Shown: positions 45,719-54,171 of the stretch, one piece after another
Numbering within the stretch: the first letter of the stretch is position 1
Layout: each line of letters starts with the position of its first letter
NCBI RefSeq assembly: GCF_048007035.1
Contig: NZ_CP180355.1
Coordinates: forward strand, 4,030,001 to 4,094,000
Reading direction: 5' to 3'
Origin: Imperialibacter sp963977595
Lineage (GTDB): Bacteria > Bacteroidota > Bacteroidia > Cytophagales > Cyclobacteriaceae
Length of the DNA stretch: 64,000 nt
Program-made: the position numbers and the translations under genes
The notes under the pieces: model-generated
Databases searched by the model: none
Seen by the model: the letters and a program-made list of their open reading frames with translations, nothing else
Told to the model about the DNA's origin: nothing

Positions 45719-46318
45719 TTATGACGTTGTTTTGTTTGAATTCCCTCGGCCGGGGTAATATTTTTCTAAAGCAACCCTCAAATTGGCTTTTGCCCGCTGC
45801 AATAGCGACTCCACTGATTTTCGACTCACGTTCATAATGTCAGCCACCTCCTGCTGAGGCAGCCCCTCCACTTGCGTAAGGATGAAAGCTGTTCGTTGAT
45901 TTTCCGACAGCTCGTCGATCACCCTGAAGAGTAATTTACTCTCTTCGGCATTCTCCATTTTGACGCCGGGATGCGCAAAGTCGGCGATATCATGCTTGAC
46001 CTCTGCTGAATCACGTATGTAGATGGAACTGAAGATGCCGAGGCGCTTGCGGCTGTTCTTTTTTCTGAGAAAATCGAGAGATTTATTAACGGCAATGCGG
46101 TAAATCCAGGTACTGACCGACGAGTCGAACCGAAAGCCAGCTGCCGTTTGGAAAACGGTGACAAACACATCCTGAAGCACTTCTTCGGCGTCTTCAGCAC
46201 TTTTGGTGAAGCTGATGATGGTGTTGTAAACCCGGTTCGAGTAGTGCTGGTACAGCAATTCCAGTGCTTCCTCGCTGCCGCCTGCTATCTCCTCCAGCCA
46301 TTTTTTTTCATCAACCAT
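45719..46318 (-). CDS. ECF RNA polymerase sigma factor
   Basis: A 199-residue sigma factor with region 2 (about 25-90: AEEVLQDVFVTVFQTAAGFRF, STWIYRIAVNKSLDFLRKK) and region 4 (about 130-185: FILTQVEGLPQQEVADIMNVSRKSVESLLQRA). It is the first gene of the minus-strand operon reaching to 42529. Autoregulation of the operon is expected. The 62-bp leader region upstream contains no clear housekeeping TAnnTTTG box, consistent with a self-recognised promoter. Confidence 0.9.
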   Translation of the reverse strand: MVDEKKWLEEIAGGSEEALELLYQHYSNRVYNTIISFTKSAEDAEEVLQDVFVTVFQTAAGFRFDSSVSTWIYRIAVNKSLDFLRKKNSRKRLGIFSSIYIRDSAEVKHDIADFAHPGVKMENAEESKLLFRVIDELSENQRTAFILTQVEGLPQQEVADIMNVSRKSVESLLQRAKANLRVALEKYYPGRGNSNKTTS

Positions 46319-46384
46319 TCACCGCTTTTCACGTGATTTGGCGTTAAGATGGATAATTTATGACAGAGTTTAAAAGGGGAGGCA

Positions 46385-46419
46385 AATAAAAAACCCCGCA
46401 TCAAAATGATACGGGGTTT
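46385..46419 (-). terminator. Intrinsic terminator after the 600-residue lipoprotein gene
   Basis: On the minus strand AAACCCCGTATC pairs with GATGCGGGGTTT and is followed by a TTTTTATTT run. It lies about 90 nt downstream of the stop at 46505. Confidence 0.85.
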
Positions 46420-46504
46420 ACCTGTGCTGCCAACTTGTTTATTGTAATTACCTTTTTATTGAGGCCTTTATTTATCTGGTAGATTTTATTCGAATAAAAC
46501 CTGC

Positions 46505-48307
46505 TCATCCGCCGTACCAGTTGCTTTCCCAGCCTTTGCTGATGCCCAACTTTAATCCGATAGGATGTTTGTTGAGGTACACCACTACTGGGTATTCGGT
46601 GCCTGTGGCGTCGCCCTTGAATTCAAATCCGTTCAATACGTAAACCTTGCGGTTGTCTGAATTTACCTGTTTCACAAAGGAAACGGTGTTTTGAACGGGC
46701 TCAGGGCCTGGGTATGGTTGCTCAAAACCCACTTTCAAAACATCTTCATTGTGATTAAAACCAGCGATTTCCATTTGAAAGTCCCATGTTTTTCCTCCGT
46801 CTGTTGTGGTGGTGATAATGGAAATCTCCTGCTCCTTTTCCTCCACTATCACATCACTTGTATAAGGCTCGCCAGTGGCACTACCGTCGGCACGAAGCAT
46901 GGTAGCAGTAATGCTATAGATTGTCTCAATTGGCCTGGCTTTGCCCTCAAAAGTGAGCGGCTTATACACATAGGTGTTGAGTCCTTTTTCAGAGTTGGAT
47001 TTGGTTAAGGTTAGGATAGCTGTTTCGGGCGTGGGTGCCGGATTACCGTATAAGTTGTTGAACTTCACTTGCACATAGGAAGCGGGCTCATTCGTTGGGT
47101 CGGCGTTTTCATCAACAATGACCCTGAAATTAGTGCCGCTGTTGTTTTCTCTGATCCTTATCCTGCGAATCCGGCCGCAGCAGGGCCCTTCCACCACCAC
47201 ATATTCAGTAAAGGCGCTCAAAGGTTTTCCATCGAAGCCCATTAGGATCGCCGTTACGCTGTAAGCCTTGTCGGTTTCCAACATGTCACCAGCACCTTTG
47301 GCCACGTAGGTAGTGCCACCGTTTTCATCGTTATCAATGCTTTGGGCTGTGGGGTAGGCAACCTGCTCTATCACACCGTTTTCAGTTTTGACCATGAAAT
47401 CGACGTGTTCTACGATGCTTGAAGCACCGTTGCCATCAAGCACCACAGACGTTCTGAAGTAACTGTCTTCACGGCGCTTTCTGATCCTGATTCTTTTGAT
47501 ACGGCCTGTGAAATCGGCTTTTTGAATGGTGGTTTGTCCGCCACCTGGTTCCCCGATAATTATTCCTTCCAAGTCGGCCATGGTCACAGTAGTGTTGAAG
47601 ATGCCGCCTGTAGGATCAGTGGGTGTCCAGACAAGACTGTTTACTGTGCCAAGTTTTTTCTGTAGCTCGCTTAGTGTAATCTTCTCCGGCGGCTTCATGC
47701 CGCTCATGGATTCCGTGAAGGCGATGTCTATCTTGCTCACCACGCTTGCCGGGTCGTTGTAAATGGGAATGGATACAGCTAGCTGGAAGCCCTCTTTGCC
47801 GCTGGCACCTGTGCTGAGAATAGTTAGGTCACCAAGGATGGGCGCCTGCAAGGTAGTTTTGCCTTTTTCATCCACATAGGCATCGTATTGATGTGATTGC
47901 ACCAGGTTGCCTTTGCTGTCATAATACTTCAAGTCGATAGTGATCACAGAGCCCTCGTAGCCATTGCTGGCCGGGGTGTAGGGGATGGAGTACTGTGTGT
48001 CAATTTTCCCGAAGTTTAAGGTGAGGTGCTCGCTTCCTCCATGATTGTCTTTGGAGCTGATCGTAAGCACCGTTTTTCCCTTCTCGTCGGGCACCACCGA
48101 GTAGTCTCTAACCACTACTTTGTGCTTGCCTTTATTGGTCGTTCTGAAGACCACGGTGGGGATGCCCTGGTCGTTCATTTCAAGGTCGTCGTCGGTCAAA
48201 GCCTCGGTCAGCAGGTTGATGTCCTGCGGCTCGATGAGCTCGATCTGTTCCTGGCAACCTGCCAGCAGAAGAAGCATGACAAAAAATCTCAATACGTTGG
48301 TTTTCAT
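46505..48307 (-). CDS. Large surface lipoprotein with repeated beta-sandwich modules
   Basis: A 600-residue lipoprotein (MLLLLAGC, Cys18) with no recognised enzyme domain. It appears built of about five Ig-like modules. Two modules carry a striking basic string, GRIKRIRIRKRRED and GRIRRIRIRENN, each followed by SYFRTSV/TNFRVIV and an Asp-rich turn; the modules share the YSVTAILMGFDG/YSITATMLRADG strand. The repeats point to internal duplication. Expected at the cell surface or outer membrane inner face. Transcription is single-gene with a strong terminator. Confidence 0.65.
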   Translation of the reverse strand: MKTNVLRFFVMLLLLAGCQEQIELIEPQDINLLTEALTDDDLEMNDQGIPTVVFRTTNKGKHKVVVRDYSVVPDEKGKTVLTISSKDNHGGSEHLTLNFGKIDTQYSIPYTPASNGYEGSVITIDLKYYDSKGNLVQSHQYDAYVDEKGKTTLQAPILGDLTILSTGASGKEGFQLAVSIPIYNDPASVVSKIDIAFTESMSGMKPPEKITLSELQKKLGTVNSLVWTPTDPTGGIFNTTVTMADLEGIIIGEPGGGQTTIQKADFTGRIKRIRIRKRREDSYFRTSVVLDGNGASSIVEHVDFMVKTENGVIEQVAYPTAQSIDNDENGGTTYVAKGAGDMLETDKAYSVTAILMGFDGKPLSAFTEYVVVEGPCCGRIRRIRIRENNSGTNFRVIVDENADPTNEPASYVQVKFNNLYGNPAPTPETAILTLTKSNSEKGLNTYVYKPLTFEGKARPIETIYSITATMLRADGSATGEPYTSDVIVEEKEQEISIITTTTDGGKTWDFQMEIAGFNHNEDVLKVGFEQPYPGPEPVQNTVSFVKQVNSDNRKVYVLNGFEFKGDATGTEYPVVVYLNKHPIGLKLGISKGWESNWYGG

Positions 48308-48722
48308 AAGACGGATGATGTTTATGAAAACTAAAATAGGGCAGGTTTAGTCACTAATCTCAGTAAATGAGGAAGTGCCCGGGGTGGATGAGTATTCGTT
48401 ACAGTAGGGTGAACTTTGCCTCGGCTCGGACGCTTAGACTACGAAAATTTACTCAAGTAGCGCAGTAGCCTATTAAACCTGGGTTACTTAAGAGAGTCCT
48501 TATGGGCTCATCTGAGCTTTTGTAGTCTGAGGCACATAACCTCCGCCGATGTGTCCTTCTTGCTGGTTTCTTACTTCGGCGTACACCACTTCTACTTATT
48601 CCTTTCAGGTTAGCACTTAACTGGAATGAGGAATTTTCCCCCATCGTCGGATCGACCATGCCTATTTTTCATTTCAGCAGGCAAGAATGACGTTGGGCGG
48701 GAGGCTTTTCGGCTTCCCGTTG
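48308..48722 (-). ncRNA. Candidate structured RNA in a 415-bp gap (strand inferred minus)
   Basis: No convincing gene lies here, but the segment 48418-48627 is unusually rich in long-range complementarity. GCCTC (48418-48422) plus AGACTACGAAAA (48436-48447) pairs with the contiguous TTTTGTAGTCTGAGGC (48518-48533). Inside it CTCAAGTA (48452-48459) pairs with TACTTAAG (48485-48492); that pair has a G-U wobble only if the minus strand is transcribed, while the plus strand would have a C-A clash. Outside it CGCCGA (48544-48549) pairs with TCGGCG (48576-48581), and ATTCC (48598-48602) with GGAAT (48623-48627). I see no tmRNA, RNase P or 6S signature. A GC-rich hairpin at about 48697-48720 follows the GNAT stop and may end that gene. 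Confidence 0.45.
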
Positions 48723-49265
48723 TCATTCAATCGCTATCCTAAAACATTTCCCCTCCCTTGTAAATAGTCCATTATCGCTCGGGGAGGTGTAGCTGGCTAT
48801 TTCCTCTCCAAACTTCTCATAGAAACCAAATGATTTTGGGTGGCTGGAGCTAAGGTAGATGTCAGTGTAACCCAGTGTTCCGTAGACGGGCATCACTACT
48901 TCTTTAAGCCACTGTTGCCCAATGCCCTGGCCCCGCTCCATGATGTGGAAGTATTTGAGAATAAGGGATTTTTCCGGCTCTTGTATCGGATACCTGGATT
49001 CAACGGACGGCAGGTCGCCATGTATTATGAAAAGAGCGCCCTTCAGTTCTTCTCCCTTCATTAGCAAGTGTGAATCTACCTCCAGGGGCGCTTTCTTTTG
49101 CGCCTCATCAAAAAAACGGGTAGCATGGGTCAGCTCATTGTAGTCGTCCCACTCGTTGGCGAGTTTCCATTGCACGTAGTGTCCGGTGGGAGCCAGAAAC
49201 CTGGGGTGGAATACTTCACTGAGGAAGAACGACCAATCGCCTGAGGTATATAGCTTTTGCATCAC
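48723..49265 (-). CDS. GNAT-family N-acetyltransferase
   Basis: A 180-residue protein. The central part has the GNAT acetyl-CoA site in the form IMERGQGIGQQWLKEVVMP (about 108-126; R/Q-G-x-G-x motif) and the final strand-helix GYTDIYLSSSHPKSFGFYEKFGEE. The N-terminal third (PTGHYVQWKLANEWDDYNELTHA) is not typical. Acyl acceptor unknown. It is separated from the SH3 lipoprotein gene by about 60 bp with a terminator. Confidence 0.8.
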   Translation of the reverse strand: MMQKLYTSGDWSFFLSEVFHPRFLAPTGHYVQWKLANEWDDYNELTHATRFFDEAQKKAPLEVDSHLLMKGEELKGALFIIHGDLPSVESRYPIQEPEKSLILKYFHIMERGQGIGQQWLKEVVMPVYGTLGYTDIYLSSSHPKSFGFYEKFGEEIASYTSPSDNGLFTREGKCFRIAIE

Positions 49266-49280
49266 TCCACAAAAGAAGCA

Positions 49281-49315
49281 AATATGTGGCCCGCCCGGTA
49301 GAGCGAGCCATATAA
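49281..49315 (-). terminator. Intrinsic terminator after the SH3 lipoprotein gene
   Basis: Minus-strand TATATGGCTCGC pairs imperfectly with GCGGGCCACATAT, followed by a T-rich stretch. It lies about 10 nt beyond the stop at 49325. Confidence 0.55.
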
Positions 49316-49324
49316 AAGTGGGAA

Positions 49325-50077
49325 TTACTGCTGTGTGCTAGCACTGTCTGCTGGCTCAGCCAGTGGGTCAATATCCATTCCTTCCAACTCGCCCTCCAGC
49401 CTGGGAATAAACGTGGAGCCAGAGAAATCAGGGTTGTTTATAATGTCGGAAATGGCCTGCTTTCTTTTTTCCATGTCTTTTTCGTTGAGTGCGATCCTGC
49501 CAAATTTGGCGGCAGCAATATCAACAGGCTTTGGCGACAAATTCTCTTTTTTCACCCAGCCTGTTTCTATCCAGGTGCCTTCGTTGCGTTTGCCAACAAC
49601 TTCCGCCCAGTCGTCCTGTAGGCTTTTGATGGCTACGATGTCCATTTGGCTGAAGCTTTTGTCGGACTTGGTGAGTAGATCGGGTCTTTTGTATATAGAA
49701 ACATCATCTGTAAATACAGCCGCAGTACCTCCTTCAATCACCAACAGGCTCTGTGCCCAGCCCTCCTTGCCATCGGCAAGGCTTACCTTGGCATATGCCC
49801 GGTTGTTGTCGGCAGAGTCAACGGCGGATTCTCCCAGCAGGGTCAGTGTTTCCCCTATGCTGATCGAGGTGATGTACTTGCTTTTCGAGTTAGGCTCAGC
49901 TCTTACGGAAAGATTGTCCCATACGCAAACTGCGGCGAGTGGCTGTGCGCCTGCTTCGCTTTCGTCGGAGCTGGCCACGCCTTCCACTGTAGCCTCATCG
50001 CTGGCGGAAGTTTTTTCTGTTTGTGAGCATGCTCCCAGGAGAAAGGTTGACAGAAAAAAGAATGCTATCTTTTTCAT
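49325..50077 (-). CDS. Lipoprotein with bacterial SH3-like domain
   Basis: A 250-residue lipoprotein (STFLLGAC, Cys17). A serine/alanine-rich linker is followed by an SH3_3-type domain (about 50-115: VCVWDNLSVRAEPNSKSKYITSI and EGWAQSLLVIEG) and a second beta region (about 120-180: IVAIKSLQDDWAEVVGKRN). The C-terminal helical part (KFGRIALNEKDMEKRKQAI) is charged. Such proteins often bind cell wall or glycans. No partner genes are visible. Confidence 0.75.
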   Translation of the reverse strand: MKKIAFFFLSTFLLGACSQTEKTSASDEATVEGVASSDESEAGAQPLAAVCVWDNLSVRAEPNSKSKYITSISIGETLTLLGESAVDSADNNRAYAKVSLADGKEGWAQSLLVIEGGTAAVFTDDVSIYKRPDLLTKSDKSFSQMDIVAIKSLQDDWAEVVGKRNEGTWIETGWVKKENLSPKPVDIAAAKFGRIALNEKDMEKRKQAISDIINNPDFSGSTFIPRLEGELEGMDIDPLAEPADSASTQQ

Positions 50078-50541
50078 AGTTAGGTTGGTTTGGTTGTAAT
50101 AGTTAGATAATTATTCCTTCAAAATAGAAATAATTAAGATGTAATGAATCATCTATTCTAAAAAATCCGTACAAAAACTACGGCCAGATCAATTGGATTG
50201 AAATACTAGTATGCCCATGACGCTATGCAAAGGCAGCGAAAATAGGCTACACCAGGAAAGTACTGCGCTCCAAATCAGGCGTTCTGCCGATGATGAACGC
50301 CAAGGCCTGCCCCGGTTTTGTCAAAAGAAGAAATATTCCTTTACAAGGGGTTACCTTCGAAAAGTCATATTGTAATATGCTTATATTCAGTGTAATATGT
50401 CTGTGAGATAAAATTCTATTATATTTTAAATATTCAGAATAATCGTTTAAAAATATCAGTTCGTCGAAATTATAGTAACATTTATATTCAATATTCAGTA
50501 TAATATATTGAAATGAATGTTAAACTTAAAACCATAAAACT
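50078..50541. other. 464-bp AT-rich intergenic region with dyads and direct repeats
   Basis: No open frame of interest. A perfect hairpin GGCGTTC/GAACGCC lies at 50279-50301, nested in a CAGGC/GCCTG pair. From 50366 to 50510 the DNA is strongly AT-rich and carries the direct repeats described separately, then the SPFH start codon at 50542. The divergent SH3 lipoprotein gene also starts at this gap. Confidence 0.6.
50366..50510. repeat. Three direct repeats ATATTCAGnnTAAT plus palindromes upstream of the SPFH gene
   Basis: ATATTCAGnnTAAT occurs at 50383-50396, 50430-50443 and 50491-50504. A perfect dyad CATATT-GT-AATATG lies at 50366-50379 and TATTC-A-GAATA at 50431-50441. The array ends 30-40 bp before the ATG at 50542, where an operator for either divergent gene would be expected. 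Confidence 0.6.
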
Positions 50542-51894
50542 ATGACAATATTGGGAATTTTGGCAATTATCTTCGGGCTTTTGATGCTCTTCTTTAAATC
50601 TGCGCTGTCGGGGCGAATGTCGTCATTTAGCGATCCAAATTCAGACAGCCGGTTACCGGCTTTTTTTATGCTCTTTTCACGGGGAACAGCATTGGCCACC
50701 GTTCTGGCAGGCGCTCTTTTGGTCGCCATCCCCTACATGTTTTTCTGGGCAGAGCCGGGTTATCAGTACTTCCTGGTCTACCCCACAGGCAACACCGGGG
50801 TGGAAATGGATCAGGGTATAAAATGGAGAGGTTTTGCGAAAATCACTCCCTGGCAAAAGTTCATTGACGTGAAGGTGTTAGCTGAAGGCGCCGACAGCAA
50901 GGAGATAGAGGGTGTAATGCGTCCGATACCTATCCGCTTTATCGATCAGGTAACAGCCACTGTAATGATCTCAGGCCGGTTTCAGTTGCCTTCTAACGAG
51001 GAGGACTTCATCAACATCGCTATCAAATACCGAAGCATGGAGAACCTGGTGCAGAACACACTGATACCGACCATCAGGGAGCAGACCAACAACACTGGCT
51101 ATATGTTCGCTGCGCAGGACTACATCTCGGGTGAGGCACAAAGCTTCAGGCAGACGCTGGACGAGCAACTAAAAGATGGAGCGTATGCGGTGATCAAGAT
51201 AGAATCGAAGGATACTGTTTTCAACGAAATACAGATGGACAGAGAAGACCGGACGATCAAGGAAATACGTGCCAGGTACACAGTGGAGAAAGTGTTGGAA
51301 AATGGGGTGCCAAAGCGAATTCCACATGAGCTGACAGAAAACAACATCATCGTTTCTCAGGTGATTGTGGATGACGTGGAGCTGGAGCCCACCTTTAAGC
51401 AGCGGTTGGAGGCCCAGCGTGACGAATCGGCCAAGCGGCAGATTGAGCAGCAAAAGGTAGAAACTGCCAAAGCCGCACAGTCGAGGATCATTGCCGAGGG
51501 TGAAAGAGACAAGTCAGCCGAGCGGGTTACGCAGGAAAAGGAGCAGGTGAAGCAGCTGATTTCGATAGAAACCAAGCTGAAGCAGGAGCGCACCAATAAA
51601 GAGCTGGCGGCCATTGCTCTCGAGACTGAAAGGCTGAAATCCGAGCAGCGAAGAGTGGCAGCCGATGCACAGGCCTACGAAAACGCCAAACTGGTAACGG
51701 CTGGTCTTACGCCACAGGAAAGGGCCGAATGGGAATACAAGACTGCCATTGGTGTGGCAGGTGAAATAGCCAAGCTAAACTTCCCTCAAACAATGATTAT
51801 GGGGAACGACGGTAAAGGCGGCACACCTCTGGAAGCACTCATTGGGGCGGCCATGTCGAAGCAGCTAACGCAGCCGAATAGTTTTAAAAACTAG
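50542..51894 (+). CDS. SPFH (prohibitin-like/band 7) domain membrane protein
   Basis: A 450-residue protein with two N-terminal hydrophobic segments (about 3-21 and 50-72), an SPFH domain (about 75-270: YFLVYPTGNTGVEMDQGIKWRG, QVTATVMISGRFQLPSNEEDF) and a long alanine/glutamate-rich coiled coil (about 280-390: KRQIEQQKVETAKAAQ) of the type that assembles into membrane ring scaffolds. SPFH proteins organise membrane microdomains or guard proteases; no protease gene is adjacent. The upstream region contains direct repeats. Confidence 0.85.
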   Translation: MTILGILAIIFGLLMLFFKSALSGRMSSFSDPNSDSRLPAFFMLFSRGTALATVLAGALLVAIPYMFFWAEPGYQYFLVYPTGNTGVEMDQGIKWRGFAKITPWQKFIDVKVLAEGADSKEIEGVMRPIPIRFIDQVTATVMISGRFQLPSNEEDFINIAIKYRSMENLVQNTLIPTIREQTNNTGYMFAAQDYISGEAQSFRQTLDEQLKDGAYAVIKIESKDTVFNEIQMDREDRTIKEIRARYTVEKVLENGVPKRIPHELTENNIIVSQVIVDDVELEPTFKQRLEAQRDESAKRQIEQQKVETAKAAQSRIIAEGERDKSAERVTQEKEQVKQLISIETKLKQERTNKELAAIALETERLKSEQRRVAADAQAYENAKLVTAGLTPQERAEWEYKTAIGVAGEIAKLNFPQTMIMGNDGKGGTPLEALIGAAMSKQLTQPNSFKN

Positions 51895-51909
51895 GGTTAA
51901 GGCAAAACA

Positions 51910-51937
51910 AAAGCCGGTGTAACAGCCGGCTTTTTTG
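51910..51937 (+). terminator. Terminator between the SPFH and DUF5916 genes
   Basis: AAGCCGG pairs with CCGGCTT and is followed by TTTTTT. On the other strand the stem is followed by TTTTG as well, so it may serve both convergent genes. Confidence 0.8.
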
Positions 51938-51942
51938 TTGGG

Positions 51943-54171
51943 TTAAATATTCCACCAGTAAGTAAACTTCAGTACGATGGCCCTGTTTTTTACATTGAAC
52001 AGCCCCGGCTCATAAGGCGTGGGCAGGTAATTGTCGGTATACACAATGAACAAATCTGACGCCGGAGCATAGCGCCACTGAATCCGTGCATTCAGGTTCA
52101 CATTGTCCTGCTGGTCGTTGTACTGCAAAAAGCCTGTGAGATAAAGCTTGTTGGTCATGGTCACGTCAAGGCGTGGGCCAATCAGCCAGAATTTGGTGGT
52201 GTTCCATGGTTCTGACATCACAATCTTGTTGTAGCTCGAGCTGAGGGCAATGCTTACGTATGGCTGGAACCGGTAGCCAATATCGGTGGTGAAGTTAAAC
52301 CGGATGCCGTCGTTATAGTAACCACCGTAGCGGGTGCTGAACCCGTAGGTAAAAACACTTTGTGGCCGACTGCTAAACTCGGTGCCCCACGAGGCCCAAT
52401 TGTGCTTGCTGCCTGTTTGCAGGCTGTCCTTGCCTGAGTTGGTGGGGTCAAATGGAAATAACAGCTCCACATAATCGTAGCCCCGCCACACGGTAAATCT
52501 CTCCTGCTTTCTGAAAACGAAATTGTAGCTACCGAAGGTGGTGTTGTCGGTCAGGTAGAAGTCCGGTTTGAACACGGTGTAGGTGCCCAATGTAGGCCCG
52601 TGGCTGAGCAGTAGCTTGCCTTTCGGGAAAAAGTTGTAGCTCACCTGTGGCGACAGTCTAACGAAGTTTTTGCGGGGCACGTAGCCTGCCTCGGCAGTAA
52701 AGTTTTTGCCCACATATTCGTGCTGCCAGGCAACGGTTAATTTCCTCCCGGAATACTGCAGGTTGGCCGCCTGGGTGAAGTCCTGCCCTTTCACGTCGGG
52801 GCTAAACGACTTGAGGAAGAGTGCTTTGCCGGTCAGCTTGTTGTTTGACGTGGCCAGGTTATACTCCAGCCCCATGTTGCGGTTGTACTGCGAGTAAACC
52901 GGCTTATCCGAGCTGAGGTCAGGCGTGTAGTTGATCGACTCTTTGTTCACAAACAGGAAGCCTATATTAGAACGGGCAAACACCCGCCGTTGCAGCGCCA
53001 TCACGGCAAAGTTTTGCGATGGAAGGGCGGTCTTTTCCACCTTTCCCGTTTGCATATCCATCAATCCTATCCGCCAGTTGCGGTTAATTCTTCCACTGAG
53101 CCTGGCACCAAACTGAATGGGCACTCCCAGCCCAACTCTCCGGGAAAAGAAGGGGCGAATGGAAGAATAGCCAAAATTGGCAAAGAGGTCACCGTTTTCC
53201 AGAAAAAACTGTCGGCGCTCAGGAAAGAACAATTCAAAGCGATCGAGGTTGGTTACCTGCCTGTCTACATCAACCTGCGAGAAGTCGGGATTGATAGTAA
53301 AGTCGAGGTTGAGGGATGAGGTGAGCGCTATTTTGGCATCGGCCCCCACATCGCCAGTCACGTCGGCGTCGGTGTCTTCTTCATAGTTCTTCGTCACACG
53401 ACCGAGTGTATAGGGAATCACCGAGATGTTAGGGCCGGCAGCCGGTGGCGGCTGATCCCAAACGAGTATGCCGGTGTAAGCCAGCGAAGCACTGGGAAAC
53501 TGTCGTGGCACAGGCGCCCAACTCGACTTCTCGGTTGTTTTCAGGTCGAGACGACTGAAATTGATGCCCCAGTTGGTAATGCCATTTTTGTATCGGATGC
53601 TTTTGAAAGGCACGGCCATTTCGAACACGTAGCGGTCGTCGTAGTTTTTTACTGCGGACGTCCATTTGTTGTCCCAGCTTAGATCTACCGAACCCCCATT
53701 GTACATAATGCCATCCCATTGTGCTCCGGCCGCATTGGCACCAAAACTGAAACCATTGGTCTGATCATCGAAAGGATCCATAAACAGCAGGAAGTTGTCG
53801 TTCTTCCCGAAGCTAAAATCCCGTCGCAGTGACTCCACGTAGTACGGGCCTTCTATTGGCCCATGAAAACAAGTGGCTATCAGATAAAGGGTGTGGTCGT
53901 TGTAGGTCATGCGCACATCGGTGCGCACCCTGGCAAAGCTGGTATCCATGGGCAGGATACTAAAGAAGTCGGTAGCGACGTCGGCGTCGAGCCAGGCCTG
54001 CTCATCCATGGCACCGTCGATAACTATTGGTGAAGATGCCTTTTGGATGTGGAGCTTATAGTCTTCATTTTTTTTCTGAGCAAAGGTGACATGCCGTGTT
54101 AAACTCAACAGCGTAACCAGGAGTAAAAAATACTTCACGTAGTAGGGGTATTGTTTAAGAGGTTCCGGCAA
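51943..54171 (-). CDS. DUF5916 outer-membrane protein with N-terminal CBM9-like domain
   Basis: A 742-residue secreted protein. A signal-like hydrophobic helix (about 13-30, YFLLLVTLLSLTRHVTF) is followed by a CBM9/DOMON-type beta-sandwich (about 40-225: IVIDGAMDEQAWLDADVATDF, FLLFMDPFDDQTNGFSFG) and the long DUF5916 region (about 250-742) with aromatic strands, ending in FTYWWNI, as in outer-membrane barrels. Function unknown; sugar-binding N-domain and barrel fit uptake or display of a carbohydrate. The upstream 538 bp hold no gene. Confidence 0.8.
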   Translation of the reverse strand: MPEPLKQYPYYVKYFLLLVTLLSLTRHVTFAQKKNEDYKLHIQKASSPIVIDGAMDEQAWLDADVATDFFSILPMDTSFARVRTDVRMTYNDHTLYLIATCFHGPIEGPYYVESLRRDFSFGKNDNFLLFMDPFDDQTNGFSFGANAAGAQWDGIMYNGGSVDLSWDNKWTSAVKNYDDRYVFEMAVPFKSIRYKNGITNWGINFSRLDLKTTEKSSWAPVPRQFPSASLAYTGILVWDQPPPAAGPNISVIPYTLGRVTKNYEEDTDADVTGDVGADAKIALTSSLNLDFTINPDFSQVDVDRQVTNLDRFELFFPERRQFFLENGDLFANFGYSSIRPFFSRRVGLGVPIQFGARLSGRINRNWRIGLMDMQTGKVEKTALPSQNFAVMALQRRVFARSNIGFLFVNKESINYTPDLSSDKPVYSQYNRNMGLEYNLATSNNKLTGKALFLKSFSPDVKGQDFTQAANLQYSGRKLTVAWQHEYVGKNFTAEAGYVPRKNFVRLSPQVSYNFFPKGKLLLSHGPTLGTYTVFKPDFYLTDNTTFGSYNFVFRKQERFTVWRGYDYVELLFPFDPTNSGKDSLQTGSKHNWASWGTEFSSRPQSVFTYGFSTRYGGYYNDGIRFNFTTDIGYRFQPYVSIALSSSYNKIVMSEPWNTTKFWLIGPRLDVTMTNKLYLTGFLQYNDQQDNVNLNARIQWRYAPASDLFIVYTDNYLPTPYEPGLFNVKNRAIVLKFTYWWNI

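Noticed and set aside
48453..48659. A 68-codon basic frame on the minus strand inside the structured intergenic segment
   Set aside because: It overlaps the paired blocks, has no start context or family resemblance, and its arginine-rich stretch can be an accident of the paired GC-rich blocks.
48360..48660. tmRNA or RNase P RNA
   Set aside because: No tag-peptide frame, no tRNA-like ends and none of the universally conserved RNase P blocks were found on either strand.
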